Below, one piece after another: positions 35,399-47,841 of a stretch of 64,000 nt of DNA; position 1 is the first letter of the stretch, and the number at the start of each line of letters is the position of its first letter. Under the pieces are notes generated by a model, which worked only from the letters and a program-made list of their open reading frames with translations, was not told the DNA's origin and searched no databases. The stretch comes from Buxus sempervirens (lineage: Eukaryota; Streptophyta; Magnoliopsida; Buxales; Buxaceae), in the NCBI GenBank assembly GCA_947561395.2, contig OX387186.1, forward strand, positions 40,567,220-40,631,219, read 5' to 3'. A program made the position numbers and the translations under genes.

Positions 35399-36047
35399 TA
35401 CGGATGCAACTCGGTTTGGCTTGGTCCAAGTTGACATCGACTCAAGACCAAAATTTGCAAGTTTCGAATAGTAACCTAAATCGAACTAAACTGAACCGAA
35501 TTAAGAACCAACCACTCTAACCCCAAAATCAAACCAAATGTCATGTAGATGCCTTGAGTTTCACCCTCACCCATATCCATCGGGCCTTCCCGTAGAGAAG
35601 CGGAGGGCCAAAGGTCTGAAGATCCTATTCTCATTTTCAAGGTGTGGAATTTCAAGGAAAGTTTAGGTTTTCTGAGAAAGAAATTTCAGCTCTCAAAAGA
35701 CCCTATTGTATTTGCCTTGTTCTCTGGTGGAATAATTTCATCTTGTACATTCATGGACGTCGACATTTAAAGCCGAACCACATAAATCTGTCTCTTCATC
35801 TTGTTCTCTGTTTTCTGTTTCGTTACTGCTCTGTTCAAGGCATTTTTACCCAGCCATTGATTCATTTACAACCGACCGACCGTTTTACCATTTCTTGTGA
35901 TCTGTGGGACCAATGGCCATTCCTTTCCCAACATATTAGTTAATTTGGTTGACAGATTTTACAACCAAACCGTACGCTTGGAAACCCAACCCATAGACAA
36001 TATGGGTCAGTCGGTTCTCAGTTTAACCGAACCAAGTTGCACCCCTA
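35399..36047. mobile_element. Possible hAT-like MITE
   Basis: Left tacggatgcaactcggtttg and the inverse of the right end (taggggtgcaacttggttcg) pair as imperfect inverted repeats, with 'aaccgaac'-type repeats next to both ends. No convincing 8-bp duplication was found, so this stays tentative. Confidence 0.4.
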
Positions 36048-36595
36048 CTAAAACATGCACATTGAAAAATACACTTCTCGTCCCCAAACTTAAGATATCT
36101 CCTACCATTTATTCTTAAGTAGGCACTTAATCATCGTTATTTTATAAAATTTCATTTTTTATAAGCAACTTTATTTACACTCGAATAAATTTAATAAAAT
36201 ACTTACCCATATGCACAATCATGGCCAATTCAACCCAAAAAAAATGGCCAATTCAACCAAAAAAAAAAAAAATGGCCAATTCAACCCATTGTGATTTTGT
36301 AAAAGCAATTAGTTGGACTATTAGGCCATCCCAATGAAATTTTTGCAGTACAGTTTAATAGATGATCATCATGATCTAACCCTTCCGTCATACAAACGTC
36401 TGCTTCCAAATATAAACACAAGGTAGCAGGATCCACACAAAAACCACTCATTTCCATCTAAGACTTCTAGATATATAATATTCAGCTGATTTGTCTGACC
36501 CGACTAAGTAAGACTTAAAAAAGATATCGCATGGTCCGTCTTGGCAGATTTTACATGGACTAGAACTAACAAGGAAACAGTCAAAGTGGCCAGCC
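36048..36595. other. Upstream region of the dioxygenase gene
   Basis: Non-coding sequence that should contain the promoter of the gene at 36707. It includes three copies of atggccaattcaacc (36221, 36244 and 36272) separated by A-runs. No defined transcription-factor site is claimed. Confidence 0.5.
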
Positions 36596-36603
36596 TATAA
36601 ATT
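36596..36603 (+). promoter_or_regulatory. TATA box of the dioxygenase gene
   Basis: tataaatt in cctataaattaag, about 110 bases upstream of the start codon at 36707. This spacing suits a transcription start near 36630 and a roughly 75-base 5' leader. Confidence 0.7.
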
Positions 36604-36706
36604 AAGACCCTTTTGCTGGGATTTTGCACCACCTCCTTCCATCACACAGGCTGTCCTTCATACTCTCTCTGTGTTCTTTCATTCAGAAGCTCATCATCAC
36701 CTACAA

Positions 36707-38767
36707 ATGGCTCCCAGTTTCACCGACGGTGAATCGTTGTTCACCTTTGTCGTCCGAGATGGTTATGGTGTGAAGGGTATGGTGGATTCCGGCCTGTCGA
36801 AGGTGCCGGACAGATACATCCAACCCCCGCAGGAAAGAATCAACAAGCTAGATGCAAACTTACATGTATCTTCCCCAATCGATCTGTCAGAGCTGGATGG
36901 TCCTAACCATGACAAGGTGGTGGAAAATCTTGTGAAAGCCGCTGAAACTGTGGGATTCTTCCAGGTGGTGAACCATGGAGTCCCAGTGGAGTTGCTTGAG
37001 CAACTCAAGGATGCTGCCCACCGGTTCTTTAGCCAGCCAGCAGAGAAGAAAGCAGTTTATCTCAAAGGGGTTAGTCCTAGTCCGTTTGTGAAGTATGGGA
37101 CCAGCTTTGCTCCGGAGAAGGAGAAGGCATTGGAGTGGAAGGACTACCTGAGCATGATCTACACTGGTGATGCCGATGTTCTCAAATATTGGCCTGAAGA
37201 CTGCAAGTAAGTACTTCTAATGAAATATATATAGATATATATATATATATATTCATTAATTTTAGACCTTTATTTTTCTCCTCTTTTGATGGTTCCTTCC
37301 CCCTCCCTTTGCTCATTTTTAACTTATTGTTCTAGTTTTAAAATTTTTTGAGTTTCTAATAGTGTTTTTACCGAACTCCTGTCTTTTTTTCAATTGAAGG
37401 GTATAAAATTATTTTACTAAAACCAGTAAGGGAAAAAAAAATTACCACTTCCTCACTTTTGGGTCAAATTTCAACTATGAATAATTAGATATTAATTTGT
37501 AGATTTGATTGAATGCTTACCAATTATATATTTCTTACAATATTCAGACAATAATATGAAAGATCGATTTCTTAGCAAACAACGATATTGAAAGTCCACA
37601 TTTGATCAATCACTAAATAAATGTTATGAAAGATTTCTTACAAAATAAATTTTATTTTGTAGTATTAATTATAGAAGGATTAGAATTCTCCAAGTTAGGA
37701 AAACAATCTTTCTCTTTTTGTTTCACTATTTAAGGTCTGAAATGGATTTAATTGGACCAAAAAAGAAAAGAAAAATCAAAAACCAAACTCCTTATCTGTT
37801 GAACCAACTTTTCTATATAGGCCATGGCTTCCACTGTAAACGGCTGTTGAAGATGAAATATAATTGGTAAGCTTTCAATCAAATCTGGTCTGATTTTTAG
37901 AACACTTCAAATAAAATATAACCAAGTCAGCTGTATTAATCTTTGTATATCAAACTGGTAATTAAAATCAAAAATCACTTAAAGGATTCCAATGGAGCCA
38001 GCCTTTTTCCTTTTCTCGTTTAACATCAGTAACATCTAACCGTGAAATTTGTATTCAAGGGAAGTGGCACTGCAGTATCTGAAGACATCAACCAAAATGA
38101 TCAGAATGATATTTGAGGTGCTGGTTGGAAACCTTGGTGTGGCTGTCGACGACTCCATGGCCGACGCATACATCGGCGCAAAGATGGTGAACATGAACTT
38201 CTATCCAACTTGTCCCAATCCAGACCTAACCGTTGGTGTCGGCCGCCACTCCGACATGGGCACCTTAACTGTGTTACTACAAGACGGGATCGGTGGTTTA
38301 TATGTGAAAGTTGAAGGCGAAACAGACGCCCAAATAAAGGAAGAATGGATAGAGATTCCGCCCATATCTGGTGCTCTTGTCATCAATGTTGGCGACACCT
38401 TAGAGGTGTGTATATGTTTGTGGACTTGGTTTTTTCTTGCTTTCTTCAATAATGGGATTTTGCCTAACCTGTGTATAAATTCCGTGGTCTTTTTTGTTTT
38501 GTTTTGCCTTTTTAGATACTAAGCAATGGGAGGTACAAGAGTGCGGAGCATAGAGTTCGTACAACGAACACACAGTCGAGAGTTTCGGTTCCCATTTTTG
38601 CAACCCCACGACCAACGGACATGATCGGACCGCTGGCTCCAGCGGTAGAGAGGGATGGAGTGGCCCACTATAAAGAGGTCTTGTTTGGAGACTACATGAA
38701 CAATTTCTTTGGCAAGGCTCATGATGGCAAGAAGTCTCTTGATTGTGCCAGAGTCAATGACCATTGA
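36707..38767 (+). CDS. 2-oxoglutarate/Fe(II) dioxygenase, feruloyl-CoA 6'-hydroxylase-like
   Basis: Three exons (36707-37206, 38060-38405, 38516-38767; introns GT-AG) give 365 residues, near the usual length for this group. An N-terminal DIOX_N region has WGFFQV-like VGFFQVVNHGVP. The 2OG-FeII_Oxy core has iron ligands H230, D232 (GRHSDMGTLTVLLQD) and H294 (SAEHRV), and the 2-oxoglutarate-binding R304 and S306 (RVSVPIF). The C-terminal KAHDGKKSLD motif and the overall pattern resemble feruloyl-CoA 6'-hydroxylases, which ortho-hydroxylate feruloyl-CoA on the route to scopoletin. Related soluble plant oxygenases look similar, so the substrate is inferred. All catalytic residues and splice sites are intact. 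The start is the first ATG after a TATA box, and the gene stands alone. Confidence 0.9.
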
Positions 38768-39799
38768 CTCTTTCCACTCCTGCCCTCCAAACCTGCAAGT
38801 TATTGTGGACTGCCCTTTTCGCCTTTTTTGTTTTTTCTCCTGGTTGCTCTTTTAACTTTTTCCTCTTTGGTTACGTCCAAATTGGGGCTATACTGTTACA
38901 GAAAAATTGGCATTCCGTACAGAGCTATAAATCTAACTTGGACCATCCATAGCGTTAGAGCTTTGTATGTTCTATACATTCGATTAGCCCTCTCTCCTAT
39001 ATAACCTGAAAAATTCACATAACCATAATTATAATGAATCAAATACTTCATCTATATAACTAAAAGAAAATAATTCTATTGACTGTCCGCAGTTACCTCT
39101 CCATGCTATATTTTCTCAGAAATATGGTCATGTTGAGCATATAAAATTGATGCATCTATTGGTCCGGTATTGTAATCCTCATCCTATAATAAAATATATA
39201 TCCATAACAAGCACACCTTACAGTTTCAAATTGGGATCAAAATAGGTTTTATTGTTAGAGTTAAATAAAGTGATTCAAATTCCGAACTACACAAAACAAT
39301 TCCTAACCATATGCTAATACTTTTAGATATCCATTACTATAAACTTAGAGAATAATCCTTTTCAATAGTCAAGAGTTGTCTTTTGAACTACTAATTGCTA
39401 GCAAAATTCAACAAGAACCTGAACAAATCTCGATCAAAAGTTTGTCATGGTTACAAAAAAAAAGAAAAGAAAGAATGTGATCTGGAAAGTCAACATAAAT
39501 ATTCATTCTATTAACTAATCAACTGCAAACTAAATAAAGTCTAGAGCCTTTCAATTTGCGGGCTAGAACATCTTTAATTTAAATTTAATTCAAAATCAAT
39601 ACTAGAGAGAGATTTCTCTGTCTATGGAATCAAAGAATGAAGCTAATTATCCATCACATGTAAGGGGGTAATAGCACCACTAGCAAAACAAAAGGTACCA
39701 CTTTATCGCATCCTTAATTAAAATTAAGTGAGTATTATATTAAAAAGCTCGACCATCTCATAGGCTGAATAAAGCTACTAAAGCAACCTCGATCCCTTT
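38768..39799. other. Downstream flank of the dioxygenase gene
   Basis: The 3' UTR should lie in the first few hundred bases. The remainder is AT-rich with no recognisable gene or repeat boundary. Confidence 0.5.
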
Positions 39800-40284
39800 G
39801 GAACTAAATTTTTTGTGTCATCAAGTCAAAAGTTGACCAAGTCAAATAATTGACTTTGGTAAATAAGATCAGATCCAAGGCCAAGACTTAACCAAATAAA
39901 TAAGCCAGGTTAAACAAAATGATGGTTCGACCCGTAAATTATGAAATACAGGTCAAGACAAGCATCCTACAAATTCAACCCATTAACTTCAAATGGGCCC
40001 CACAAAGCAAGACATGAATGATATTTGTTACTAAAACAAAATAAATTTCTTTTGGTAACAAAGTTGTGATGATCTAAAAAAAGGAAATTCACAACCCCAC
40101 AAATGGCATAGAATATTAAGAAATAATTTAATATTCAAATAAATGCCAAAATCAAATCAAATAGATCTCTCAATATGGTATGCTCAATTAAATTCAAATT
40201 GCTACCAAATGAGACGCACTCTCAAAAGGAAATTCTCAATCAAAGAATATCCTCATATTAAGGCAAGTGCTCATACCCTTTGCC

Positions 40285-40292
40285 TATAAATA
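40285..40292 (+). promoter_or_regulatory. LTR TATA box (element D)
   Basis: tataaata in tgcctataaatagaggacct. The same 20-base string occurs in both LTRs of element B (46407 and 56730 onward). Confidence 0.65.
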
Positions 40293-40814
40293 GAGGACCT
40301 CAATGAGAAGAAAGGACACTTTTCAAGCTCTAGAAGACCTGCCTAAAGCTTGGGGAAACTCTGCAGAAATCAGAAGGCAAATTCAAGCTATAGAAGTTCT
40401 GCCTAAAGCTTGGAGAAACTCTGTAGAAATTCAAAGAGAGTTGGAGAAACTCATTCAAGTCTACACCAAATCTACCCCGTTTTCTCTTTATCAAATTTAT
40501 ACTTTGAGAAATGAGAAGACAAATCACAATCACAAGGAAGAAGGACCATCCGGTTCGAGATCAAGCTTTACGGCCCTCAAACCGAAGATCGAAGTCCAAT
40601 TTGAGATCAAGCTCTTGCAGCCCTCAAGTTAAATATTGAAGTTCGATTCAAGACCAAGCTTGTGTAGCCCTTGGATCAAGACCCATCAAGGAGATTGAAT
40701 CAGAGGAGAATCACAAAGATTGTACCCATTTTCTTCATTTTTAATACAAATTGTTATTTGTTACATTTTTCTTGTCTTTTGTTTTAGACACGAAAATTTG
40801 TGTTAGCAAATTTT

Positions 40815-40833
40815 TGGCACGCCCGGTGGGACC
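40815..40833 (+). other. Primer binding site of element D
   Basis: TGGCACGCCCGGTGGGACC stands six bases after the LTR end and differs by one base from the site of element C. Confidence 0.75.
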
Positions 40834-40972
40834 TCTTTGCCTCTTATCTCATTGTCCTACATCTCAGATCAAAAATTTTGTTATTGCTTCAAGGAAGATT
40901 CAGAATGTTCGTAGTGCCAAGGATGCTACAAACTCGTCCTCGTCTATAGGAGGAAATAATGTGAGTGGTCCT

Positions 40973-42178
40973 ATGACACGAAGCAAGTCTAAGAATGTTA
41001 CTGCTTGAACCAAGTTGTCGTCCACCTCTAAAATGGTGCCAACTAAGGCGACCAAAGCCTTAGTTTCTGCAAAACCCGTCATTTCTTTGGCCTACTTGGG
41101 GGCAAAGAGAAATGAAGCCACTACTACAAGAAAGATGCCTATTCCTTCAAATGACTCCAAGTCTGGGGGAAAATCATTAGACTTGGTGGTAGATGCGAAT
41201 TCAAGTACGGATTCACAATCTGGATCGTCACCTGGCACCCCAAGAGACAAATCTCTCTCAAGAGATCATGAATTTTCAGCTTCTTCATTTTCGGCAGGAA
41301 TGCCTATCATGATGACTGGTGTCTCTGTGATAGAAGAACAGTTGGCAGAAATGGCTCAAGCCATTGCAAAACTCATAAAGACAGTAGAGGAGAAGGACCT
41401 CCAGATTGCTTCTCTCATGAACAAGTTGGAGATGCATAACACTGGAGAATCAAGCCAGGGTCCAAGCCATCCTCCTGGTTACACACCTCAGGTTACTCCA
41501 GTTATTAATGAACCTCAAAGGGTTGTTTCAAATAAAGTCATTAACCATCCTGCTCAGTCAAATATTGTAATTTCTTTATTAGTCCAACAATTACAAGACA
41601 TGATAACAAATACAGTCAGGGCTCAATATGGTGGAGTCCCTCAAAGTACACTGGCATACTCAAAGCCATATACTCATTGAATCGACAACATACGGATGCC
41701 AGCAAGTTATCAACCACCGAATTTCCAGCAGTTTGACAGAAAAGGCAATCCCAAACAATACATTGCACATTTTGTTGAGACTTGCAATAATGCTGGTACG
41801 GAGGGAGATCATCTAGTCAAGCAATTTGTCCATTCCCTCAAAGGAAATGCTTTTGATTGGTATGTTGACTTGGAATCGGGATCCATTGATAGCTGGGAGC
41901 AAATGGAATGCGAGTTCCTTAATAGGTTCTATAGCACTCGACGAACAGTGAGCATAGAGCTTACTAATGCAAAACAATGGAAAGACGAGCCCGTGATTGA
42001 CTACATCAACCATTGGAGGGCACTGAGCCTTGATTGCAAAGATAGGCTTTTGGAAATTTCGGCTGTTGAGATGTGTATTCAAGGAATGCATTGGGGACTT
42101 TTGTACATTCTTCAAGGAATCAAACGTCGCAGTTTTGAAGAGCTGACCACTCGACCACTCGACCACTCGAGCTCATGA
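40973..42178 (+). pseudogene. Element D gag remnant
   Basis: A single frame runs from about 40973 (MTRSKSKNVTA) to 42178 with in-frame TGA stops at 41006-41008 and 41678-41680. The middle has a coiled segment (EEQLAEMAQAIAKLIKTVEE). The gag core is clear: GNPKQYIAHFVETCNNAGTE, LKGNAFDWYVDLESGSIDSW, ECEFLNRFYSTRRTVS. A triplication of 'accactcg' near 42148-42168 shifts the frame, and the continuing sequence is seen in another frame up to 42339. Non-functional. Confidence 0.85.
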
Positions 42179-42339
42179 TATGGAGCTAAGCATTTCTAAC
42201 CGTGGTGCCAACAATCCTCCTTTCCCTGAAAAACATAAAGAAAAGAAATAAACTAAGAAAGGAGAGAAGACTTCCAAGAATTCCATGGCTGTCACAACAG
42301 CCCTGATGAAAATCTTAAGCAATAATAGAAACAAACAGG

Positions 42340-44676
42340 TGTAGACACCCCAAATTGCACAGTAAAAATGATCAATAATCAGTAAAAATCATTATCTCCT
42401 TTGAAGCCAGCACAATAATGTGAAAAAGCAAGTTTTTCCTTGTATTCGACAACTCAGGTCAGATACAAGTATATCTCTTCGTATCCGACATAAGTTGTCG
42501 GATACAAGTAGACCTTAATGTATGCGGCAACATATGCCGAATACATAAAGGTACTAGTGTATCCGACCTGATATGTTGGATACATGATTTTTGCTCAAAA
42601 TTAGGGTTTTCCGAGAGTTTTCACATTTTACCATCATATCCTTCATTAAATGAAGGGAAATCTCAGAAATAGCCTTAGGGTTAAGGTTGGTGGGCTCTAG
42701 ACATTAGTTTGTGTCTACCATCTCACCAACCCTAACCCTAGCCTTTACCTAGAAATAGGAAGCTCCTCCTTAAGCAAATGGCCAACAATTCTTGCCAAAA
42801 ACCTTTGCCAAGGAGAGCTCCGAGTGAAGAGGGGAACCGCTGCGGAACTGCTTCCAGAACCCAGGTAAGCCTCAAACCTATCTTTAATTTTCTGTTTTTA
42901 CATTTCTAGATCAAGATCTCTTCTTCTACCTTTCTGTAGAATAAGGCCTTTGATGTGTATGAAAACTCTTCTCCGGCTCAAAGTATCTCAAGACTCCCCC
43001 TAGCCGTAAAACGTGAAGTCGGGATCTAGGAGAAACAAGACTGGAGATTGATCTTAGTGCTAGAACCTTTTTTGAATAAGCCTTTTGATTCTATGAAGAC
43101 CGTTCCATATTCAAAGTACCCCAAGATTATCTTGAAGAACCGTGTTTAACGGGGAGAGAGAACTAAGGGAAACAATAATGGAACGGAACCCTAGGTTGTT
43201 TGCAGAATCCTATTTTGATTAATATGAATGCATGCTATCTTTGCTATGTTGTTGGAATGATTTTTACACTTACACATACATAGCACATGATTTTAGCGGG
43301 ATTGGCTCATATTTCAGATTTATTGCATTTATTGTGATAAATCTGAAATAAATAGCCCCAAGCAATTCTGGGATGTTTTTAAATGATTTTAAAATGGTTT
43401 TGATCTATCTTGCACGGATCACACACCTCTTATCACTGTTTTGAATTGGTTTTCTCCAAAAAAGGCTTAACTTGACAGCAACTGTACCCCAACTTCAGGC
43501 ACTCATAACTTCATCGTCCGGATGAATTTTGGAGTGATTCCAAAACCATGGGAAAGGTGAGACTGTCTAATTTATGCCTACCAAATTTCATTAATTTCTA
43601 TCAAGCAGATTTTTGACACCATTCTGTCGAAGTTGATAGGTCAGTTCAGGTCAAACTATTGAACCTATCACTTCGAATGGGCGCCATCTGCTTGTTTTAA
43701 ATCCGATTCGAGTGATTTTTATTTCTGGGCACTCCTTTATGAGTCTATTTTCAAATCCAATTGGTTTCATAATTTTTTGATTCCATTTGTGTTGTTGGTA
43801 ACAAATTTACTTAGAACTGCTCAGCAGCACTTTTCTGGGTAAATCTGTGATCTTCGGGGCCTGTTCGGGAGACCATCCAAGGCACATCCGAATGAATTTT
43901 TGTATGAGGCTAGTTTTATTTGAAAGATGGCCATACAGACTTTACTCACACCAAATTTTATGAATTTATATGGAGCCGATTTGGCTAGGCAATTTTCCAA
44001 ACTTGCCTACTTGCCACTTTTAATTATCTCCAGCAGCAATTTTAAAGGAGGCATAACTCCTAGGATTTCAACCGGATTTAATTGAAATTTTGCATGAGCC
44101 TCTTGTTTATCATAATATTTCAAATGGATTTAGTTTGATTCAATTTAAATGGGATTTGAGTGATTTCAAGACAAATGGCATTATATTTTACCAAATTTTT
44201 CGGATTTCACTCAACTTGGTTTTGTGCCATCTTTGCTTTGATTTCCGTTTATTGTTGATATTCCAGAATTGATGTTGACATAAAAGAGGATCTGGAATCC
44301 ATTTGGATTTCTCATGTGAAGATATCACGTATTTGTTTAATTCTTTTTCAATGTTTTCAATAATTTTAGCAAGCTTTCTTACTTTTTTTTTTTGCATGAA
44401 CAACACTTGGCAACCACCTTGTGTGGATGAATGGGGGTGCCTAACACCTTCCCCCATTCATAATCTAATGCCCTTACCCATCTCTGGATTTGATTTTCAA
44501 GTAGGGTTATTTTTACTCTAGAATTTGCCTTTTAGCTATTTTTGATCATCTTTAATCTCTTGGTGTCCATTCACACCTCAAAAAATCTAAATAGTGGCGA
44601 CTCTCCCAATTTTTACGTTGAGCCCGTGTGTTGACGGAGGGTGAACCATCCCGGTGATTTTTTCCCATGTCTCACA
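42340..44676 (+). repeat. 5' LTR of element A
   Basis: It starts TGTAGACACCCCAAATTGCA, ends cccatgtctcaca and is 2337 bp. It shares with LTR B the first 20 or so bases and the last 300 (including cttgtgtggatgaatggggg). The middle differs. It contains GTATCCGAC / GTCGGATAC palindromes (42430-42590). A degenerate TATA (cctagaaatagga near 42749) replaces the strong TATA of B. Confidence 0.88.
42481..42505. repeat. Perfect hairpin in LTR A
   Basis: A 9-bp stem GTATCCGAC / GTCGGATAC with a 7-nt loop ATAAGTT. Two weaker versions follow within 90 bases (near 42520 and 42560). Confidence 0.85.
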
Positions 44677-44678
44677 AC

Positions 44679-44696
44679 TGGCGACTCTGCTGGGGA
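44679..44696 (+). other. Primer binding site of element A (tRNA-Arg type)
   Basis: TGGCGACTCTGCTGGGGA, two bases after the LTR end, is complementary to the 3' end of a plant tRNA-Arg (…CAGAGTCG-CCA, recalled from the family), as used by Ogre-type elements. It is identical in element B at 47824. Confidence 0.8.
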
Positions 44697-45089
44697 CCTA
44701 TGGATTTAAGCCATTTTGTGTATTTGTTCATGCTTTTCTTTACGTTTGAATGCTTGCTATTTTGCTTACTTTATTTGTGCATATTGTTGTATTTCAAATC
44801 AGATTGGGATGCTTTGAAATTTATATGGATCAAGACATGTATGTGTTGCTTGATGTTGCCTAGAGATTGATTTAATAGAAGCCTATCTTGAAGCATGATT
44901 TTGATGCATTTGGTGATAACATGCTCTAATTTGAATTTTTAATGCCATGGTTTGAACATAAAAATTAGAAGCATGAAAACTAGGACTTCAGAATTTTTGG
45001 TGTATTCAAACATGATTCCTATAAACAATGCTTTCTTGTGCTTAATGTTTTTTTTTATGCCATGCCTTTGATTTGGGGTATAGGGGGAC

Positions 45090-45640
45090 GTGATTTGAGC
45101 ATGAAAATAATGAGCAAAAATCTGGAAATTCAGTAGCTATTTTGGAATTTTCAAGCATGTTCTCCCTAATTAAAACACCTCTTGTACCAAATTGTTAGTT
45201 GCTGTATTTTAGGCTTCAATTTGAGTAGGAATAATGCATGTTGAGCACAAAAAATGAAGGATATAAAATCTGGAAATCTAGTGTAAATTTTAGGGGTGTT
45301 CAAGCATGCTTTCTTGGATAGAAACACTTTTGTACAATACATCTAGTGGCTGTATGTTTAGGCTTACATTTGGGCATAAACAAGACACTTTAAGCATGAA
45401 AATGAGACCATAAAACCCAAAATTTGGTAGAGGTTTTGAGGGGGTTTTCAAGCATGTTCCCCGGTTAAAAGCTTCTTGTACAATGCATGTAGGTGCTGTA
45501 TTTTTAGGCCTTTAATTTGGAGGGTATATGATACACTTTGAGCATGAAAAAAAGCATGAAAATCTGGAATTTTAGGGAATGCTTTTGGGTTTCAAGCATG
45601 CCTCCATGGTTTAATTGTTGTTTGCACAAGATGATAACAT
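45090..45640 (+). repeat. About 147-bp diverged tandem repeats in leader A
   Basis: Four units share tcaagcatg (45151, 45300, 45448, 45592), 'cttgtaca', 'gctgtat.tttaggc' and 'aatctgga'. Spacing is 149, 148 and 144 bp. They are not coding. Confidence 0.75.
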
Positions 45641-46152
45641 GTTTGTATACCACTTTTTGGGCATGTAATACTTGTGTGCATATTTAGTTGCTTTGGCTTT
45701 CTTGCTTGCTTATGTTTTGCTTCCAATATGATTGTCATATGCCTTGGCTTGGAATTGTATGCATGGCTACGAAAAAGAATGGCAAGGGGCTGGGACGTTG
45801 TGAATGGACCTCAAATTTAAATGCACTTAAGCACTTTAAACCATTTGCACAACCTACCCATTACCTATAGGAAGTTGAACCCGAATGTGTGTAGCTTGCC
45901 GCACCGAGGTCGTTACTTCGGAAAGCGAAAGTGAAAACATTCATCTTAGAATTTGAGTCAATGACGTGATGACAATGGGATCTGTGATTCGATTCTGTAG
46001 ACACCCCAAATTGTACTAAAAATGAGAAAATAATTGAAAATATTAATTGGGATTTGAAACAGGTCAAAAAAGTGTAAAATCTGGCCAAATTGGTCATGAC
46101 CGTATTTTGTTTACGAACTGGTCATACCTGCAGTTGATATACGGTCACGGTG

Positions 46153-46175
46153 TGCCCGTATTAATAATACGGGCA
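46153..46175. repeat. Perfect 11-bp hairpin in LTR B
   Basis: TGCCCGTATTA / TAATACGGGCA around a single A. The same palindrome is intact in the 3' LTR at 56476-56498. Confidence 0.9.
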
Positions 46176-46410
46176 GGGCGCGACCGTAATATATATACGG
46201 GCACGGGGGTCTTTGTACGAATTTTACCTTTTTGATTTTTGAGCCTTATCTGCACCCAAATTTCTCTCTTGGATAAGCAAATTCTCTTATTTATCTATTC
46301 GAATTATCTCATTTATCCCTGTGGATAAAGGATGAGCATGATCTTGTGTTTAACTTAAACTGAAACTCTATCTTGCCAAACCTTGGACCAACCATGCCCC
46401 TGGGTTTGCC

Positions 46411-46418
46411 TATAAATA
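46411..46418 (+). promoter_or_regulatory. LTR TATA box (element B)
   Basis: tataaata in tgcctataaatagaggacct, conserved in the 3' LTR at 56734-56741 and in element D. Confidence 0.7.
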
Positions 46419-47823
46419 GAGGACCTTTCCTCAAGCAAAAGGCCACGAAATTTTGAGTCCAAGGAATTCTAAGAAGCTCCAAGAGAAGAGAAAGAACTCC
46501 TGCTGCCTGCCTGCTCAATCCAGGTAAGTCCCCTATCCCTTTTGATTTTCTGTCTTCAATTCTAGAAGTAATAGGATCATCTCTATTGCTGTAGAATAAG
46601 GCCATCTTTTGTACTTGTATTCCTAAACTTGTCTCTAAGTACCTCAAGAGTCTCTCTAGCCGTAAAACGTGAAGAGAGAACTAGGGGAAAGGGGAACAGG
46701 TGGATCCCTAGAATAGAACCCCATATCTGTTTTTTTCTTTTTTCATAGAATAAGGCCTGTGATTGTGTTTGTGTAACCAAACCTATCTCTAAGTACCTCA
46801 AGAGTCTTTCTAGCCGTAAAACGTGAAGAGAGAACTAGGGGAAAAGGAAATAGGTGGATCCGTAGGGTAGACCCCCATGTGCTCTAATTTGTGAGACGTG
46901 GCTGTTTTAAATATTTTGATCATGTTTTAATGCTTTTTATGATATATCTGAATGAATAACATGAATCTATGATGTTTATAGCATGAGATCCCCGCTTTTT
47001 TCCAAAATTTGGATTTTTGCCACTTTTGCACCTACAGCACTGTTTTCGTGACTTTTGCGATTTTAGGCTAGGACCTTGGATTTATCATGATCAATATGGT
47101 AGATCTGGATCCAGAAGCCTGAAAATAATTCTAGGGTTTCATGATGTGGTTTTTTAAATCGTTTTTCATTATTGAAAGAAGACCCTACGGTCTAAGTTCT
47201 CCCATTTTGGTGTTTTTCATCAACGTGGGTATTTTTGGTTTTTATTTCTTGATTTAGTGTGAAATTTGGGCTTTATCTATGTCCTGGATTATTCAAGTTT
47301 AATTTTGAAATATTTTATAAAAATCATATTTTTCTAGATTTCTAGAATTTGACTTGAAGCCAGATTTTTGGATTTTTCACTTTAAATTGATTTTATTTGA
47401 TTTTATCTTAATTTTATTTTGATCATGAAACCCTAGGAATGGTATGATCATATTTGAAAGTTCTGGATCAATCAGACTATTCATATGAAAAAACCATACA
47501 ATTTTTGTCTTTTTTGTGATTTTTCCTGATTTTATAGCAAGCCTTTTTTCCTTTAATTTAACATGAACAATACCTGGCAACCACCTTGTGTGGATGAATA
47601 GGGGTGCCTAACACCTTCCCCTGTTCATAACCTAATCCCCTTACCCATCTCTGGTTGTTTTTTTTAGGAGGGATATTTTGCCCTAAAATTTGCATTTTGT
47701 GCTTATTTGATATTTTGGTGTCCATTCACACCTAAATTGAATGGTGGCGACTCTTTGTTTTATTCGATCCCGTGTGATGATGAGGAAGTCAATGGAAATT
47801 TATTTTTTCCCATGTCTCACAAC

Positions 47824-47841
47824 TGGCGACTCTGCTGGGGA
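47824..47841 (+). other. Primer binding site of element B (tRNA-Arg type)
   Basis: TGGCGACTCTGCTGGGGA, two bases after the LTR end and identical to element A. Confidence 0.8.

Larger units (their letters stand above)
39800..42339 (+). mobile_element. Element D: Tat-like element, interrupted
   Basis: An LTR end (…gtgttagca at 40808) is followed by the Tat-type primer binding site and a broken gag. A TATA box at 40285 lies in the LTR. The LTR start was not found, so the left boundary is approximate. At 42340 the element is cut by the 5' LTR of element A and does not resume within the window. It is the oldest member of the nested set. Confidence 0.7.
45996..47821 (+). repeat. 5' LTR of element B
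   Basis: It starts TGTAGACACCCCAAATTG and ends tctcaca. It contains a TATA box at 46411, an internal duplicated unit around 46581-46860 ('ctaagtacctcaagagtct … agccgtaaaacgtgaag' twice), and ATACGG-type palindromes (46100-46215). Confidence 0.95.

Noticed and set aside
44679..44696. Possible tRNA gene fragments at the LTR ends
   Set aside because: The 18-base matches to a tRNA 3' end are primer binding sites. No cloverleaf sequence is present.
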